Origin: Yponomeuta sedellus
Taxonomy: Eukaryota; Arthropoda; Insecta; Lepidoptera; Yponomeutidae
Assembly: GCA_934045075.1 (NCBI GenBank)
Contig: OW203744.1
Span: 6,945,795-7,009,794 of the forward strand
Length of the DNA stretch: 64,000 bases
Direction of reading: 5' to 3'
Made by a program: the position numbers and the translations under genes. Below the pieces are notes generated by a model. It had not been told where the DNA came from, did not search any database, and saw only the letters and a list, made by a program, of their open reading frames with translations. Each line of letters opens with the position of its first letter. The stretch's first letter is position 1. This document shows, in pieces, positions 32,831 through 44,293 of this stretch.

Positions 32831-33064
32831 ATGCGCCGGAGCCATTTCATGGAGTTACGGAGCGTAAGAAATCTATCCCGAGTCATTGCATTGGCTATCA
32901 AAGCCACGCGATACTGTGTTTCCCAGTACATTCGAATAGATGGGTAGTTTATGGTTGCCATAACCAAGCTAATGCCAAAGTAAATGTGACATTCTTTGAC
33001 AGATCCAAGCTTTTACCTGTTTTCGAAACAGCTGTTTGATTTGTTTTTCCAACCATTAGACTCA

Positions 33065-33850
33065 CTATTTCTTCGTCAATGTACTGGCGTTGTCAAAGTC
33101 TTCGCTATCAATCGAAATGTACGCAGGTTCGGGCAATTTTAGTTCTCGTGGAACAAATACCCTTACGTCCCAACATTTGTCACCAGTGGATCCAGATCCT
33201 GAAGGTATGTTTCGGTTTCGGTTGTTATTTCCAAGTCTAGTACCTCTACCACGAAAACCTAAACGTGACCTTCTAATGCTTCTAAGCATTTTCAATTTCC
33301 TCTTGATCTTCATCGGAATCAGATGAAGATGAGTTGCTGATTTCACTATCATGGACAATAAACTCAGTGTCATCAATATCTTCGTCACTTGGAATAAAAT
33401 CCTCCATTTCAGAATGCTCTAAGAGGTCCGCTACCTCTCTATAACGTAAACCTGCAAAAAATTCAAAAAATTACCTCATATCAGCCTGATGTCATTACAA
33501 AGGGACACAAATAAATGACCTTTGTATATAATATCAGCCCGGTGTCCTTTTAAAAGAACAGCCCTATTTAAGAAATCAAATATAACTTTAATTTTAGAAA
33601 TAAAAGTATTTTTCATAACTACAGTCACTATAGTATTGACATTAGTAATAGTTTTAATCATAACAATAACGAAATAATAGATGAAAATGGATTTAACATA
33701 CCACCTCTTCGTGCCTGCGCCATGATCGCCAATTTTTTTCTCATCTGTAAATTCCACTTTGACGTTTCTTGTCTATGATCACAGGCTGACAACCTAGCAA
33801 CAAAAATATCAAAACATGACGGCGGTAGCGCGCGAAATTTGAACATTGTG
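33065..33850 (-). pseudogene. Unrecognised two-exon coding fragment with acidic N-terminus
   Basis: A first exon ending AQARRG at donor GGTG|GTATGT (about 33712) could join acceptor TTTTTTGCAG near 33453, continuing LRYREVADLLEHSEMEDF, PSDEDIDDTEF, SSSSDSDEDQEE. The frame then stops; another frame carries on to 33065 as GFRGRGTRLGNNNRN ... CWDVRVFVPRELKLPE. An acidic N-terminus followed by a basic RGRG stretch is seen in some piggyBac-type transposases, but no catalytic motif is present. I do not recognise the family. Confidence 0.3.
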
Positions 33851-33945
33851 TTGGCCCAAACTTGATGTACATTTAAAAGGACATTCGGCGAATATTCTAC
33901 AGAAAGTTTTAGTAGTACTGGGCGGATATGGAGTATGTGTGTGTG

Positions 33946-35173
33946 TTATTTAAAACGGACATTGGGCTGCAGGAGGATATTGCTTGTCAAAGGCCTTTCA
34001 AAATTTGGGGGGCGTGCGAATCTAGACAAATCATTGGACCACTCTCGCGATTTCTTCAATAAATCAAAATAATTTGAACTGGATCTAAATCTTTGTTGAT
34101 CGGAAGGTCCTCTACGTTGATAGGCAGGTGTAGGTATAGGAGGCGGTCTGGGCTCTTCAGCCACAGGCTCTGAACGAACCTCTTCCTCAAGAGCAGAAGG
34201 TAACATGGGCTCATTAACTGCAGCCTCCACAGGAACATTACTCTTAAGTGAAAAAGATGACATGGGCTCATCAACTGCATCCTTCTCAGAAAAATTCCTC
34301 TCTGGTGAAGAACGTATGGTAAATTCCTGCACTGGAGAGGATACTTGCACTGGTGAGGATGGTTGCGCTGGGGAGAGTGATTGCGCTGGCTGATTACAGT
34401 CATCAAGAATGTCTAAGAGTTCTTTGTAAGGTTGAATCTTGCTATAAGGTTGAATCTTATTCATCTTTGCATCTAAATTAAAAAATTAGTTGGGCCTTTC
34501 ACTCACGAAGGTAAATTCTCCATCGTCCTCATCTTCCTCGTGTATGGTCTTTAGCCTATATAAAGTCAACTGTCCACTATATGCTATAACTGCCCTACTG
34601 ATATCAGAAAGGTTGCGATGGATAACTGATAAATGATAGTCACTGAGAAAGTTATATAAATGTATAATCGTTAACGTTCACAAAAGGAGACACGGAAGAT
34701 AAAGTTCAATTTCACTTAGATACAATTTAGTTATGACAGGAACTCAATATTCTTAGGTACACGGATCTATGATTCTAATATTTGAATGTTATTAATTAAC
34801 ATTTAGCGGGCTACCGGGCGGTAAGGTCACCGAGCGGGGAACGACTGACTATTCAACGCTGCCATGCTTGAATCGCTGACATTGCGTAACGTGACCTGTG
34901 TACCTATACTCGTCATCGGAGGACCTCATTCTACTTAATTCCGATTCAATCTGTGCATCTTTCAACTCTCTCCTTAGTATCACCTGTAAGAAAAAACAAA
35001 GATGTAGGTAGTTCCGTAATGATCAGTAGGAAAATAGTTCCCAAATATTTTGGAAGCCCATAAAAGTCGAACCAAATAACTATTTAGGTAACTTTTACAT
35101 AAAATGTACAGCAATTATCATAATTATAACAAATCTGTAAGAAAATTATACTTACGGTATTTTTTTTCGACAT
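33946..35173 (-). CDS. Candidate four-exon gene, product unknown (about 235 aa)
   Basis: Exon 1, 35156-35173 (MSKKNT), with a perfect donor GTAAGT. Exon 2, 34904-34983, follows TTACAG and ends at GTACAC. Exon 3, 34507-34597, follows ATATCAG and ends at GTGAGT. Exon 4 runs 34464-33946. Exons 1-3 add up to 63 whole codons (18+80+91 nt) with no stop: VILRRELKDAQIESELSRM, SSDDEYS, AVIAYSGQLTLYRLKT, EEDEDDGEFTF. Exon 4 needs acceptor GCAAAG|ATG; the nearer TTTAG, eight bases upstream, would stop the frame after three codons. Exon 4 is Pro/Ser-rich with internal repeats (KIQPYSKIQPY, SSPVQVSSPVQ, EPMSSFSL../EPMLPSAL..) and ends PNVRFK. No known domain and no transposon motif, so it is a plausible host gene. 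Confidence 0.42.
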
Positions 35174-35865
35174 TTTCGACCAAGAACTCTCAAACACGCA
35201 TAAAATTAACATTCAGCTGATGTTTTGACAGGAGACGTCGGGGTTTTTGTTTTTTTTTCTTTCGTAAAGTGGTGCGTTCCAATTCACGCTATTTTTTTAT
35301 CATAGACAATTTTACGTAGTTTTATTATTTTGACAGATTGTGGGAAACTATTTCTTCCTGAGCCTTTTGAGAACACATATAAAGATGTGGGAATAATTTC
35401 CCTACCGCACATTTAAGGGATGACAATACCTAAGTACTTGCAAACAGTTATATCCATAGAGACGACGACGATGTCGTTGTTTCTGGTTCCCACGACACAG
35501 GGTATCCCAGTGTGGGGCCAGAAGCAATGGTGCCTGTATGTAAATGTTATGTTATAGAGTACCTTATTTATACAGAAATAAAGACCTATCTTCGCATGTC
35601 AAACTGGTAATGGGCTCGCCTCTGCATTGTAAAGTTGGCACTAAGAGACTGTATTATATAGGTAGATCAACAGCTATAGCTACGTACTCAAATCTAATGC
35701 ATGTTTCGTAGTAGGTACATACTTCATTTGTGAAATAAAACACGGTTTAGTGCTTAGGAAAAGAGAGTGGTGAAATAAAAAAAATTAGATTTTGAGATAA
35801 TTATGGTCTATTTTTTTCTTTTGTGGCATTTTGTATTATATTTTTTTGCTTTTAGTTGCTCGTAT
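35174..35865. other. Upstream region of the candidate gene; no other gene seen
   Basis: Includes a diverged ACAGGGTATCCCAGTGTGGG repeat unit (about 35497-35516). No coding motif. Confidence 0.4.
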
Positions 35866-35869
35866 TCGG

Positions 35870-36270
35870 TTCATCTCTTGAACAGAAACCTCAGTAAATT
35901 CATGCACATAGTTTAAATCAAGAGGTCGGCAAAACCTTTAAAGAAAAAATAACTAAATTTGAATAAAAAGAATAACTTCAACTACTACTGGACGGATTAC
36001 AATAAAACTTAGCGCATATCTTGTACTTTACAACATGGAATCATTTTTTTTTTATGAACACAGTTCTCTTTTTTAAAAAAAAAGTTTTGTGTTTTGCCAA
36101 AACACTAATTTTTGTGCTCTATCACAACCGCCCACTAGCTGAATTGGAACTAGGCAAGTAAACATCATACTGGAATCTGAGGTAGAGGCATCATGGAATC
36201 TCTCTTTGTAGTTTGTAAAGCTCGAGGTCCCATCTATGCCCCATTTTATTACATACAATGTTAAACTCCA
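35870..36270 (-). pseudogene. RAG1-like transposase, catalytic-core fragment (Transib-C)
   Basis: Minus strand: KWGIDGTSSFTNYKERF (first catalytic Asp in the DG motif), DSSMMFTCLVPIQLVGG, LVFWQNTK, then after a frame break FCRPLDLNYVHEFTEVS. The same sequence of blocks occurs in Transib-A and Transib-B, and the last corresponds to the CKPLCL stretch of RAG1. This copy is the most diverged of the four and probably represents another subfamily. The second Asp and everything after it are absent. Confidence 0.6.
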
Positions 36271-36950
36271 TGAGACATTAAGAGACAGTAACTTTTCTTC
36301 GATACATTTTATCAGTTTGGAGTGTCACTTCAGAATCGCGTTTTCGCATTGCCATTTTGAGGTTGTGCTCCGCGATTGCTTTGGTGTTGGCACTTGTCGC
36401 TCTTTTTTTAAAAATCTACGAATCGCATATTTGCCACCTTCGGAATAGTATGTGTAGCTGTTTGTATTACGCGATAGGGCCACCACTGCGTGTGGGACGC
36501 TATTATGCTTTTTGATCATCTTTGTGCTTGTCTGCATGACGATTACCGACTCGTAGGTTAGACCCTGTGCCTCGTGTATGGTAAGGGCGCGTGACCCCGT
36601 GCCCGACCCGAATCGTCATGGGTAATTTGCGCGCATGTACCTCTTTTGCGCAGGTGAATGTACTTGACGTAATGAAGAGTACATTTCGAAGTAAACCTTG
36701 CTTAGGGCGTACGCTACATCTATCGAGTTCCGTCGTGTGCATGACCACTGCTCGCTGATGTTAGCTAGCAGATTCGGGCGGCTGTACCGATTCTGAAAGA
36801 GATTTTGTCTGTGTTCTTTAAGTAGCAGCATCGGTTGGTCGGAGTTTGTACTCTTCTTTAGCTTGGAGGTGTTGCTTGATCGTAAATTGTCTACGGGTGG
36901 GGGCCGTGTTTCTTATCCTCCTTTTTCTCTTGAGCACCTCTCTGTTTATA
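36271..36950. other. Unassigned, possibly coding remnants on the minus strand
   Basis: Minus-strand peptides such as YYSEGGKYAIRRFLKK and SKLIKCIEEKLLSLNVSW precede Transib-C. The second could be its N-terminal continuation, but I cannot assign the region. Confidence 0.3.
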
Positions 36951-36959
36951 ACGTCAAGA

Positions 36960-37400
36960 GCGCGGGACCACTATAGGGACTCTGCATTCCCAAAAGATTG
37001 CTTTAAAAACCATTAAGTGTTTGTGTTTTGTTGTAATGGTGTAATTGGTGATGTGTTAATGATCGGGAACGGATTGTCGGATCCCACGCATCCCTTTGAA
37101 TGGGAATATAACTAATGGTGGTGTTGTACTCCCAACCGCTCCAAACGTGCACATTACTGTTCTAGCACTTTTTGCAAGAGCCATGTCTACTTCGTAAACA
37201 TCTTTACATCCCTTCTCAGCTAAAACTTAGCCTCCTTGGGATAAAATTGAAAATTTGTTTCGTCTCCATTAAAGAAACGGCTTGCATCTTCCAGGATGTC
37301 TGAAAACTGCTCTTCTCTGAGGGAGTTTTCAATTTGTTGGAACCACTTTCTTATATTTTCCTCTGATTCGTTACTATTATTATTATTATTAAATTCTTTA
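36960..37400 (-). pseudogene. Pogo/Tigger-type DDE transposase remnant
   Basis: Reading down from 37380: WFQQIENSLREEQFSDILED, SRFFNGDETNFQFYPK (the NGDET block of DDE_1 transposases). Then, in other frames, ARTVMCTFGAVGSTTPPLVI and FPFKGMRGIRQSVPD. Stops and shifts are frequent. The remaining catalytic residues and the HTH part are not seen. Confidence 0.65.
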
Positions 37401-38760
37401 TAGTACCAGTAAAGATCGTACTCTAGCTCTACACTAGATTATTGTAGCCAACCAACAGGTGCCTGAGACAATGTGGGGGTAGTGTCAAACAGTGTGGTGG
37501 TATGTTATTGTTATTATCTTTTTTACCATAGCACAGGGTATCCTAGTTTGGGACCAGGAGTTTCTGGCAATTTCTTTATAGGCATTTTCACCTAAACGTG
37601 AAATGTAGTGAAACTTAAATAAATAACAAGAACTATAGTCAGATCTGGTCGAAGGGTAAATTTGTAATGATAAAAAATGGGGGAAATCGAACAATGTGTG
37701 ACGTAATTTAAATATTTGAAAATTATAGATATAAAAAGAAAAAAAATGGTGTAAATAGGTTTGCACTGTTACACTACCCGGGGGCAACCGGTATAAATTT
37801 TTTTTTTTTAAATATATTAGTTTAAAAAAAATATATATTTTTTTTTATTTGTTTGTTAAGTTAAATTATAAAATTAAAATTTAAAGTCATGAGTCCAAAG
37901 TAAAGTCGATGAAGGTCGGGGATGGGAGGTGGGTAAGTAAATTTGTACTTAAATATTAAAATAAAATATAATATAATCTAAAATATGGAAGATGGAAAAA
38001 ATTTTGAGGGTGTGGGTGTTATTTACAGTGATTATTTACAATAGACAGTTCCATTTTTATTCATCATCTATCATTCATCCCTAGCATGCATCATCTAGCA
38101 TTGTCTTCAACTAAAGTGAAGGTGAAGACGTTCATTTATTGTAGACAATATCTATTTTTATTATATAGATTTATCCAGGAACTGGTCTAAATTAGTATTA
38201 GCTTATTTAACCAGTTACCACCCGCTGGTATTCGGTAGTGGTAAGGCTTATTTATTATTGAGTCACAATCCGCTCTATGAAAATTATTTACATTTTAATG
38301 TTTTTTACATGAGGGTACATAATACCCGACGGGGTAAAATCCGTCGTAGTTGTGATCTCAAGAGATATGGTGGGGTAAACACCGTAACGCGTTTAAGTAA
38401 ATAACGCGTTGATAAATAAATTAATTGACCTAGGCTTATTTAACGTGTTGTCGCCGCACCTGATTGTATGTTTGGATGTTATAAAAAAATTGGGTAGTAA
38501 ATGTTATGGAGGATAGTGGAGTAAGTGTGCTCTATATATATATATATAGTGCGCACTATAGGGTAAGTTAAAAAGGTGCTCTAAGTTAAGGTTAGAGATA
38601 CACCAGGTAAGCTAGTTTAAATATAAGAGTTTAAATAAATAAAAAAATAGAGTTTTGTATGTAGCAAATGTATCCGAAAAGGTAATGTGGTGATTATATA
38701 TACAGAAAATTTAATCTATAAAAGGTGGCGTTGACAGCCTTTAAGGTAGGTAGTAGAGCT
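37401..38760. other. No gene; repeat fragments
   Basis: Holds (TAT)n at 37376-37391, an ACCATAGCACAGGGTATCCT unit at 37526-37562, long A and T runs near 37800-37850, and (TA)n at 38536-38549. No protein motif found. Confidence 0.45.
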
Positions 38761-38769
38761 CCAGTGGAG

Positions 38770-39360
38770 CTTGTAACTTTATTTTAGCAAAGGTTTCAGT
38801 CACTGTGATAGTGTCTTTTGGTGGATAGCATTCCTGTTTGGCATGTGGCACTTGATAAAAGGATGGAAATATATTGCTGTCTTTAACACTTTTTCTCAGA
38901 ATATTGTATTGCCCTCTTGGTCAGCTTAAGTGATAAATATATCCCTAAAGTTTCATCTGGAGAAAACGCGGGTTTTGTTTCTTAACTTTAACTTTTTTCA
39001 CATCTTCACACTTAAGTAAACGTTCTAGTATTTCAGCAATCTTCTCATTCCCATCTGCTTTAAACTGCTCAAACTATGCATATTTTATTTCGTCCGAAGA
39101 CAAATGAAAGTTTTCTGCTCGTCTTTTTTTCTGTTTGGGAGCTAAATCACAAAAAGGTTTTCTGGGGCTTTGTTCGGTGGAGACACCGATAGAAACTTTT
39201 GTTGGTGACACATACTCAGCTGATGTACTGGGTAGGTGGTCTTCTTCATTTCTGTCTACTAAACGTTTAATAAAGTCTGGCCATATGATGTCTGCTTGTA
39301 TCCATTCGCTATTTTTAGTTTTGAATGCTTTAGGCCCAATAAAGAAACACACAAATTTTT
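38770..39360 (-). pseudogene. RAG1-like transposase, N-terminal fragment (Transib-D)
   Basis: From 39340 down: WIQADIIWPDFIKRLVDRNE, STEQSPRKPFCDLAPKQKKR, AENFHLSSDEIKYA, then after stops EQFKADGNEKIAEILERLL and CEDVKKVKVKKQ, and still lower RGQYNILRKSVKDSNIFPSF and ECYPPKDTITVTETFA. Each block has a counterpart in Transib-A exon 3 and Transib-B (WPQFIKNTIPG, GPKQKLRRADN, QYASLRKSFKFF, CYPPQPSVNI). No catalytic core is present. Same strand as the other three copies. Confidence 0.6.
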
Positions 39361-39588
39361 AAATCAAGAAAATAATCAAAGACAGGCTATATCCACTCAA
39401 TTATGAGGAAACTGAAGCACTTTTGCTCACTATAAAATAAAATTAAAAAAAATTGTAAACTCCATACGTTGCCTCGTATGCAACAAAATATATATATCCA
39501 TATATAACTACTAATATCAACAATTATTTCCTAAATATCACTATTAGGTAACCTAAATAAATATTACCATTGTACGAAGGGCTTCCAA

Positions 39589-39645
39589 ATACACACACAC
39601 ACATACGCGCGCGCACGCACACACACACACACACACACACACCCC

Positions 39646-39676
<31 letters not shown>

Positions 39677-39695
39677 ACACACATACACACATTAT
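39589..39695. repeat. CA microsatellite
   Basis: (AC)n with small interruptions (CGCGCGCACGC, CCCCC, AT) over about 105 bp. Confidence 0.95.
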
Positions 39696-39699
39696 TGCA

Positions 39700-40930
39700 T
39701 ACAACGTAATAATGAAACTAATCATTTCATTCATTTTTAATCACTAGGTCTTTTTGAAATGTCCTAGCTCTAGCAAGTTTCTCTGTTTTTGCTTTGTATA
39801 AAATTTATAACTCTTTGTTTTCCTTTTTTGTATGGTACATTGTTTAGCACTAATTTGCACCGGATTGTTACACTTAGTTAAGGGAAGACACTTGCTCTTG
39901 ACGCACAGGTTATCCTAGTTCGAGAGCAAGGGCTTCATAAATAACTGTGGCAAATTGAATTTCTCAATAAAGATATTTCTATTTCTATTGAATACATTTT
40001 CTTTACTATGAGCGTTTTGCCATCTGCTATTTAAATTATAACAAAATTTTGCACAAAACAATTTTAAGGTCTTTTCGTGCTTGATTCGACTAAAAGTTTA
40101 GACCTTATCTTGCTGTATAAGCTATCATTATTTTTAATACTACCACTGTTTATTAGAGTAACGAAGATATCAAGGTTTGTCACTAAATGTTGAAGCATTT
40201 TCACAAACGTGATGATTACAAATAAATATTGAATAATAGTATGCACGGGTAGTGTGTCTATTATGGTGGTTAATAAAACACTAAAGTGGGTTCGAATGCA
40301 ACCGTACATTCTGTACACTGTCAATGCACCAATCACATTCCGACACATCATCGCTTGTTGTTGCGCTGGCTCTCTTATCTTGTTTTCGAAATAAGTGTCA
40401 AAACAAATGACGTCATAGGGCGGTGGAAACGTCGAACATTCATTTAATTTTTTTTAAGAACTTATAAGAATATGTAGGTATTGAGGTGCTTCAGTCAATG
40501 TGGTATAAATTATACTAAATTTCAATTTATTTGGGATACTCTGCTACCTTATATCATGAATTGCTAAACTAAAAAGTCATGACTTTTTATACAAAATTGA
40601 AATGGCTATATCTCCGAAACTACTAGTTAAATTATAAAAAAACAAATAGTAAAAACATTTCAAATATGCGCCTAAAAACCAAAAACATACATTTTATCTC
40701 TTAAGTCCAAACCTTGTAATCCCAGCCCACCGTGCGACAGCGGCGTTTCCCGTGATTGACTTAAACTATGATAACTTTTCTAATACTCGTCCGATTTCAG
40801 TTTCGTAAAGAGTTTTGTAATCGTGGTGAAATTTACCTTACCTTAAACTAAAGGTTTATCTGAAAGAACTAGAAAAAAATTATCAAAAAGCAGTGCAAAG
40901 TTGAGTGTTTAGTGAAAATGTGGTTAATTC
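39700..40930. other. No gene recognised
   Basis: Contains ACAGGTTATCCTAGTTCGAG (39905) followed by AATAAAGATATTTCTATTTC, which looks like a retroposon 3' end. The minus-strand open frame 40064-40351 has no known motif. Confidence 0.4.
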
Positions 40931-41228
40931 GTTATATATTAAACGGGTCAAATCGTAATTACCTTATTTCTCGACGTTTCGGCAGCCTTACAGTTGCCGT
41001 GGTCTCGGGTAAACTGAAGTGGCGAGTACAGTCAATTATTGTGGGTAGTCAATATTAATTTTTCGCAGCTGGCCGACACACAACACTCACTACATCAACG
41101 GACAGGTCCGGTGATAAGGCGTGTGACTTGTAATTACTTAGCACTGGATTCCACGTACTTAAGAGCTTGAAACCATCCTCTTTGTTGAAATTCTTGTGTT
41201 TTTTGATTTGACCCGTTTAATATATAAC
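40931..41228. mobile_element. MITE with 24-bp perfect terminal inverted repeats
   Basis: Starts GTTATATATTAAACGGGTCA (perfect match over 24 bp to the reverse complement of 41205-41228). Internal CGACGTTTCGGCAGCC and TTGCCGTGGTCTCGGG are words I associate with abundant moth MITEs. 298 bp, non-coding. Target duplication not resolved. Confidence 0.75.
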
Positions 41229-41512
41229 TATCTAGGTGCAAAAAGCCAATCATCATGTATGAGTATCGCGAATCATTAAGAAAAACTATGTGGTTAGTTC
41301 TTTTGAAAAAAAAAAAATATTTTATATCTAACTGTTTATAGTACATATTTGTTATCCTCAATAAATACATAAAAAGCACTTGTATTTGTTTTTTTACCTT
41401 TTCATACAAGATTTACTCGTAAATCATCAAAATGTTGAGACAACTTTTTTACACTTTTCTACTACGAAATTGAAATTCAAAATTTTGATCATCGGAGTTT
41501 TTTGTAATAAAG

Positions 41513-41737
41513 TCAGTTCATAAGAGGTAAAATATGTTTTTTATTATTATACAAAAATATAGTGAATTGGTGATATAAAACAACAATATTTGGATTGCAT
41601 TGCATTCGCACACGGTCTGGCTCGGACGTGGGCGACAATATACAGACCGTCTCCTGTTCATTGATGCTGACGTCGTAGAACGTGCCTCCGCGGGATTTTA
41701 TTATGATCTGTACTGGAATCACGAATAAATGAGGCAC
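41513..41737 (-). other. Open frame of unknown nature beside the Harbinger left end
   Basis: 74 codons on the minus strand, running VPHLFVIPVQIIIKSRGGTF ... LSPTSEPDRVRM. No family recognised, no clear splice sites. It could be an exon of an unrelated gene or chance. Confidence 0.2.
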
Positions 41738-42039
41738 TTTCGTAGCGTTGTTCGATACGATACAAATGTATGGAAACTGAACAGCGCCAACGTGTTCACT
41801 TTTGGAACTAACAATTTGGTATCACGAATCGCCTATCGATTGTAGTATCGAATGCGTATAGATTCGAAACTAGTTAGCCCTACCATTTTGACATTTTTGC
41901 GATCACGAACAAAATTTGACGTATAGATTCGAGTGAAGTTCGAACGTTAGCGGTAGATTATTTCGAAACTTTAATCACCCTAAATATTAAAGTGACTTCG
42001 GTGACGAAAGTGATTTGCAAAGATTTATATTAATTTAAA

Positions 42040-43643
42040 ATGCTCCGTGCGCCAAGGATTGCCCGTAGGCCTGCCCATTACTATTTTGCATGGCGTATGG
42101 TTGAAGAAGAACGCAGAAATCAAAGAGATTCGAGGTTTGTATATTTCTAGGGTAGTAAATACAAACTATTTTGTTTATGAAATGTCGTAGGCTTATTTAT
42201 TGGAGCTTATAATCCAATTCCAGAGAAGTATCGAGCAGAGTCCAATTGCGGAGGACATTCGACCATACTGCTTTGACAGAAGCGGAATTTAGGTGTAGGT
42301 ATCGCCTATCTACTCAGGCTTTCCAATTCCTCTGTGAGGAGTTGGAGGCAAAAACCACACTAAGAGCTTCACAAAGAATAAGCCTGAAACATAAGGTATG
42401 GAGACAAGTAATTTAATTTGAATTTCTGTTAAGTTATCCTATGATCATTTTAACATAAGGTATTATTTTCAGGTATTGTGTGCATTATCATTTTATGCCA
42501 CAGGATCATACCAGAGGGCTGTTGGTATGGGAAAATATGTTGGGCAATCAACCATCAGCAAATATGTAACTGAGGTTACAAATGCGCTGACATGCCCAGA
42601 CATAGTCAACCAGCATATCCACTTTCCCACCACGATTCAAGAGAGGATCCAAACTAAACAAAGGTATACTTACTTACTAAACTAATCTTCTAAACAATTT
42701 GTGAAGTTAATTACCTCCATGAAAAGTTAAATAATATATTTACAGATTCTACACTAAGTTTGGAATACCGGGAGTCCTTGGTTGTGTCGATGGGTCCCAC
42801 TTCCACATTTTCCAACCCAACAAGGCTGTGGAACATTTATTTTTTTGCAGAAAAAATTTCCATTCTTTGAATGTTCAAGTTGTAAGTTGTTTTTGGATAG
42901 GTACTATAAGGAAATTGAAGGAGTGTTATATAATTTTGACAATTGATGAAGTATACTTTTTTTACAGATCTGTGATAGTGATTGCAAAATTATAAATATT
43001 AATCCCAAATATGGTGGTGCGACCCATGATGCCTTTATCTGGGAAAACAGTCAAGTAAGAGACTTTATGGAAAACTTAAATAGGACTGGAGAGCAAGGAT
43101 GGCTTTTGGGTAGGTACTTACCTAATTAATTCAACATTAGATTCTCAAATCCAATTTATTATTGCAATCATTAAATAAACATAGGTACATATATGTATAA
43201 CAATGAGTATGAAACTATTTTTATTTCCAGGTGATTCAGGTTATCCTCAAAGGCCTTGGCTTATGACGCCAATAAATGATGCTGCAGACGAAAGCCCTGA
43301 GGCCAAATACAACAGCATCCATGGGAAAGCGAGGGTTCTCATTGAAAACACATTTGGAAGACTCAAAAATCGATGGCGATGCCTCAACAAGGATCGCACA
43401 CTACACTATGCTCCAGAAAAGTGTGCTAAAATAATAACCGCCTGTGCAGTTTTGCATAACATCGCCATCGATTATCAGGTCCCACTACCCGAGGAGGTTG
43501 AAACTGGTCCGCAGCAAGTCCAAGTTGTGGAAAGTGCAGCAGTGTGTGGGTCTAGACCGAGGGAGTCTTCTTCAGAAGACTTGGTTCTGGGAAGGGCGAC
43601 ACGACGTGCACTAGTGGAAAGACTTAACCATTTACATCGGTAA
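42040..43643 (+). CDS. HARBI1-like transposase, six exons, no stops (382 aa)
   Basis: Exons 42040-42134, 42224-42395, 42473-42663, 42746-42881, 42968-43109 and 43231-43643 all have GT/AG borders and join in phase to 1149 nt with no stop. Landmarks: N-terminal TEAEFRCRYRLSTQAFQFLC, helix-turn-helix-like KYVGQSTISKYVTEV, then the DDE residues D168 (CVDGSHFHI), D247 (GDSGYPQRPW) and E284 (VLIENTFGRLKNRW), and AVLHNIAIDYQ. D247 and E284 are 37 residues apart. HARBI1-type proteins act in the nucleus as endonuclease with a Myb partner, here encoded next door. All landmarks intact, so it may be active or a recently active copy. It could also be a domesticated gene; the flanking ends argue for a transposon. 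Confidence 0.92.
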
Positions 43644-44293
43644 ATGTAAACATCGTGAGAGGAAACCTGCCCATCTATAGGTATCATCGGTAAATCTTTT
43701 TCAGCCTTCTCTATCATTAAATGTAAACATTGTGATAGGAAACCTACCCATCTAGGTATTTAATAATTGTTTTGTATACTTATACATAATGTGTTATATT
43801 ATATTGAATCTATATTTTAATACTTCATGTACTTACACTGTTGAATTGTATGTAGTTGTGCCTACATAGTTGTACAATAAAGTAATATTGTATTGAATCT
43901 AGATTTCAGATGTAGGTGAAATTGTAAGTATGTTCTACATTCTACAATATACTGCCTACAATGTAGTTATTACATAATATCTATTATTTAAATATTAATA
44001 ACTAGAAACCTATGCAACCCGTCACAAGCTGTCCTGCGGGGTAATTAAATGTTATATCATATTTATAAAATGTTTGTACAGTGTACAATGGTAAACATTA
44101 GTTATAATTGTAAGTTTACTGTAGTACCTGTAGTAAAAAAATAAGTTATAAAATGTTTGTACATACAATGGTTAACATTAAATTGGTTCTAAGGTTGCTC
44201 TTTTCAAATAAAATAAATTCAGAGTAGTAAAAAAACAAATTTTATTTAAAATAAAACATTCTTTCATCTCAAACATACACAGACATACTTCTT
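43644..44293. other. Intergenic between the two convergent Harbinger genes
   Basis: Contains a direct repeat (TAAATGTAAACATYGTGA.AGGAAACCT at about 43644 and 43720) and poly(A) signals for both genes (AATAAA at about 43877 on plus; TTTATTT near 44235 for minus). No gene. Confidence 0.5.
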
